From Lachnospiraceae bacterium UBA3332 (GTDB taxonomy: Bacteria > Bacillota > Clostridia > Lachnospirales > Lachnospiraceae), in assembly GCA_002361095.1 (NCBI GenBank), contig DERU01000098.1, positions 1 to 6,262 on the forward strand: 6,262 nt of DNA, read 5' to 3'. Numbering within the stretch: position 1 is the stretch's first letter; the number at the start of each line of letters is the position of its first letter. Below the pieces are notes generated by a model that was not told the DNA's origin, did no database searches, and was given only the letters and a program-made list of their open reading frames with translations. Position numbers and translations under genes: made by a program. Positions 5,156 to 6,262 of this stretch are shown piece by piece.

Positions 5156-6262
5156 TTACTCACACTGCCAGAAAAAAGCGCTGTAAGGAGGCAGTTCGCT
5201 CCCGCCGCCAAAATCGTGCATGCCGCCGCCGATCAAATCCACAGCCCGTCCGCAGCCTGCGTCAAAATGGGCCGTATAGGGCACATCATCCGCATTGACT
5301 GCCACCAGCACCCGCTCCTTGTCCGTTTTCCTCTCAAAAATGCACTGTCTGTTGGTCAATACCACACTCCGGAACGTGCCGTAGTTTAACGCATCCGACT
5401 GCTTTTTTGCCGCAGAAAGCCTGGCAATCCATTCCGTCAGCGCATTCTCCACCGGTGCGTCAAAGCAGGCCCGAAGCGCCGGATCCCCCTCCTGTTTACG
5501 TGCCTTGGCCCCCCATTCGCTTCCATAATACACACAAGGAATACCCGGCATTCCAAACATCAGCGCATAAATCAGGGGCAAATGCTTTTCATTGGTCAGA
5601 TTACTGGCAATCCTGGTCACGTCGTGGTTATCCACAAAGGCCAACAGATGCTTCCCCCGGTACAGCGTCCAATTCTCCGGCCCAAACTGCCGCAGCAGGG
5701 AATGTACAATCTCAAACAGGTTCATGCTGTTGAAACTGGAGTATAGTCCCTTATAGCACTCGTAATTGGTGGCGGAATGCAGCATGGAATCGTTCATGAG
5801 CCGGTTGTAATCGCCGTGGAGCATCTCTCCTACCAGGAAAAATTCCGGCTTCAATCCATCGCAAAAGCTGCGCAGGCGGCGCACAAAATTCTCGTCCAGG
5901 CAGTAGGCCACGTCCAGGCGCAGTCCGTCAATATCAAACACTTCCACCCAATAACGCACACTCTCCAACAGATATTCCACCACTTCCGGATTCTGCAGAT
6001 TCAGTTTTACCAGATCATAATTCCCTTCCCATCCTTCATACCAAAGACCGTCGTTATAATTGGAATTGCCTCCCAGATTGATATGAAACCAATTTAAGTA
6101 GCGGGAATGCTCCCGGTTTTTCACAACATCCATAAAAGGGCCAAATCCCCGGCCCACATGATTGAATACCCCGTCCAGTACCACCCGGATTCCTTCCGCA
6201 TGCAGCGCTTTGCAGACCTTTACAAAGTCCTCGTTGGTTCCCAGGCGGCAGTCCACCTTCCG
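5156..6262 (-). CDS. GH13 alpha-amylase family glycoside hydrolase, 3' part (N-terminus outside window)
   Basis: About 368 C-terminal residues are visible; the frame stays open to the window edge. The enzyme should cleave or rearrange alpha-1,4/1,6-glucosidic bonds in starch-derived oligosaccharides. Counting from the Val codon at 6256, conserved GH13 regions appear in order: region I DGVFNH (28-33), region II GLRLD (111-115) with nucleophile Asp115, region III VGEM (142-145) with acid/base Glu144, and region IV FVDNHD (207-212) with Asp212. All three catalytic carboxylates are therefore present. The last 70 or so residues form a beta-rich C-terminal domain ending in FFWQCE. The N-terminal part of the barrel is missing, so a signal peptide cannot be checked. 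The style is that of compact intracellular clostridial GH13 enzymes (amylase, neopullulanase or alpha-glucosidase-like), and the exact specificity is open. The GTG at 6256 is an internal valine, not the true start, since a Lys and an Arg codon precede it in frame. It likely heads or continues an operon with the ABC pair. Confidence 0.93.
   Translation of the reverse strand, partial: RKVDCRLGTNEDFVKVCKALHAEGIRVVLDGVFNHVGRGFGPFMDVVKNREHSRYLNWFHINLGGNSNYNDGLWYEGWEGNYDLVKLNLQNPEVVEYLLESVRYWVEVFDIDGLRLDVAYCLDENFVRRLRSFCDGLKPEFFLVGEMLHGDYNRLMNDSMLHSATNYECYKGLYSSFNSMNLFEIVHSLLRQFGPENWTLYRGKHLLAFVDNHDVTRIASNLTNEKHLPLIYALMFGMPGIPCVYYGSEWGAKARKQEGDPALRACFDAPVENALTEWIARLSAAKKQSDALNYGTFRSVVLTNRQCIFERKTDKERVLVAVNADDVPYTAHFDAGCGRAVDLIGGGMHDFGGGSELPPYSAFFWQCE

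Noticed and set aside
5777..6097. Plus-strand 106-codon open frame opposite the GH13 gene
   Set aside because: It is antisense to conserved GH13 catalytic regions and has no plausible ribosome site or protein family features.
6254..6256. GTG as the start codon of the GH13 gene
   Set aside because: The frame continues to the window edge with Lys and Arg codons, and the barrel's N-terminal strands are missing, so this is an internal valine in a gene cut by the window.
1..6262. CRISPR array, tRNA, rRNA, insertion sequence or phage elements
   Set aside because: No direct repeat-spacer pattern, cloverleaf, transposase motif or flanking terminal repeats were seen. This is a visual check, not a tool search.

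Overview
The window looks like ordinary chromosomal sequence from an anaerobic Firmicute of the class Clostridia, most likely Lachnospiraceae or a relative. This rests on the protein character (a clostridial-type iron alcohol dehydrogenase, a short cytoplasmic-type GH13 enzyme and paired half-ABC exporters), purine-rich Shine-Dalgarno sites close to the starts, and moderate GC content. The taxonomic call is an inference from protein style, not a database match.

Layout: positions 1-258 hold no gene I can defend. They contain inverted repeats (55-121), a good extended -10 promoter (159-187), a second perfect TATAAT (207-212), and a small GC hairpin (225-240) just before the ribosome binding site of the first gene. 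A plus-strand iron-containing alcohol dehydrogenase (259-1476) follows and ends in a strong intrinsic terminator (1481-1528). The rest of the window is on the minus strand, convergent with it. In transcription order it holds the 3' part of a GH13 alpha-amylase-family gene (6262 to 5156, N-terminus outside the window), a half-ABC exporter (5114 to 3327), and a second half-ABC exporter (3337 to 1574) that overlaps the first by 11 bases. A short GC hairpin (1544-1562) is the only candidate terminator for this minus-strand set.

How the parts work together: the two ABC proteins are both TMD-NBD half-transporters, are translationally coupled and share family motifs, so a heterodimeric exporter is the natural reading. 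Its cargo cannot be told from the window: there is no precursor peptide, modification enzyme or regulator beside it. The GH13 gene lies 41 bases upstream in the same direction with no visible terminator, so co-transcription is likely, though a functional link is not shown. The dehydrogenase is a separate single-gene unit, probably acting in fermentative redox balance. I found no CRISPR array, tRNA, rRNA, insertion sequence or phage gene, and no clear new system. The most useful leads are the uncharacterised exporter pair, its altered signature sequence, and the leader structure of the dehydrogenase gene.
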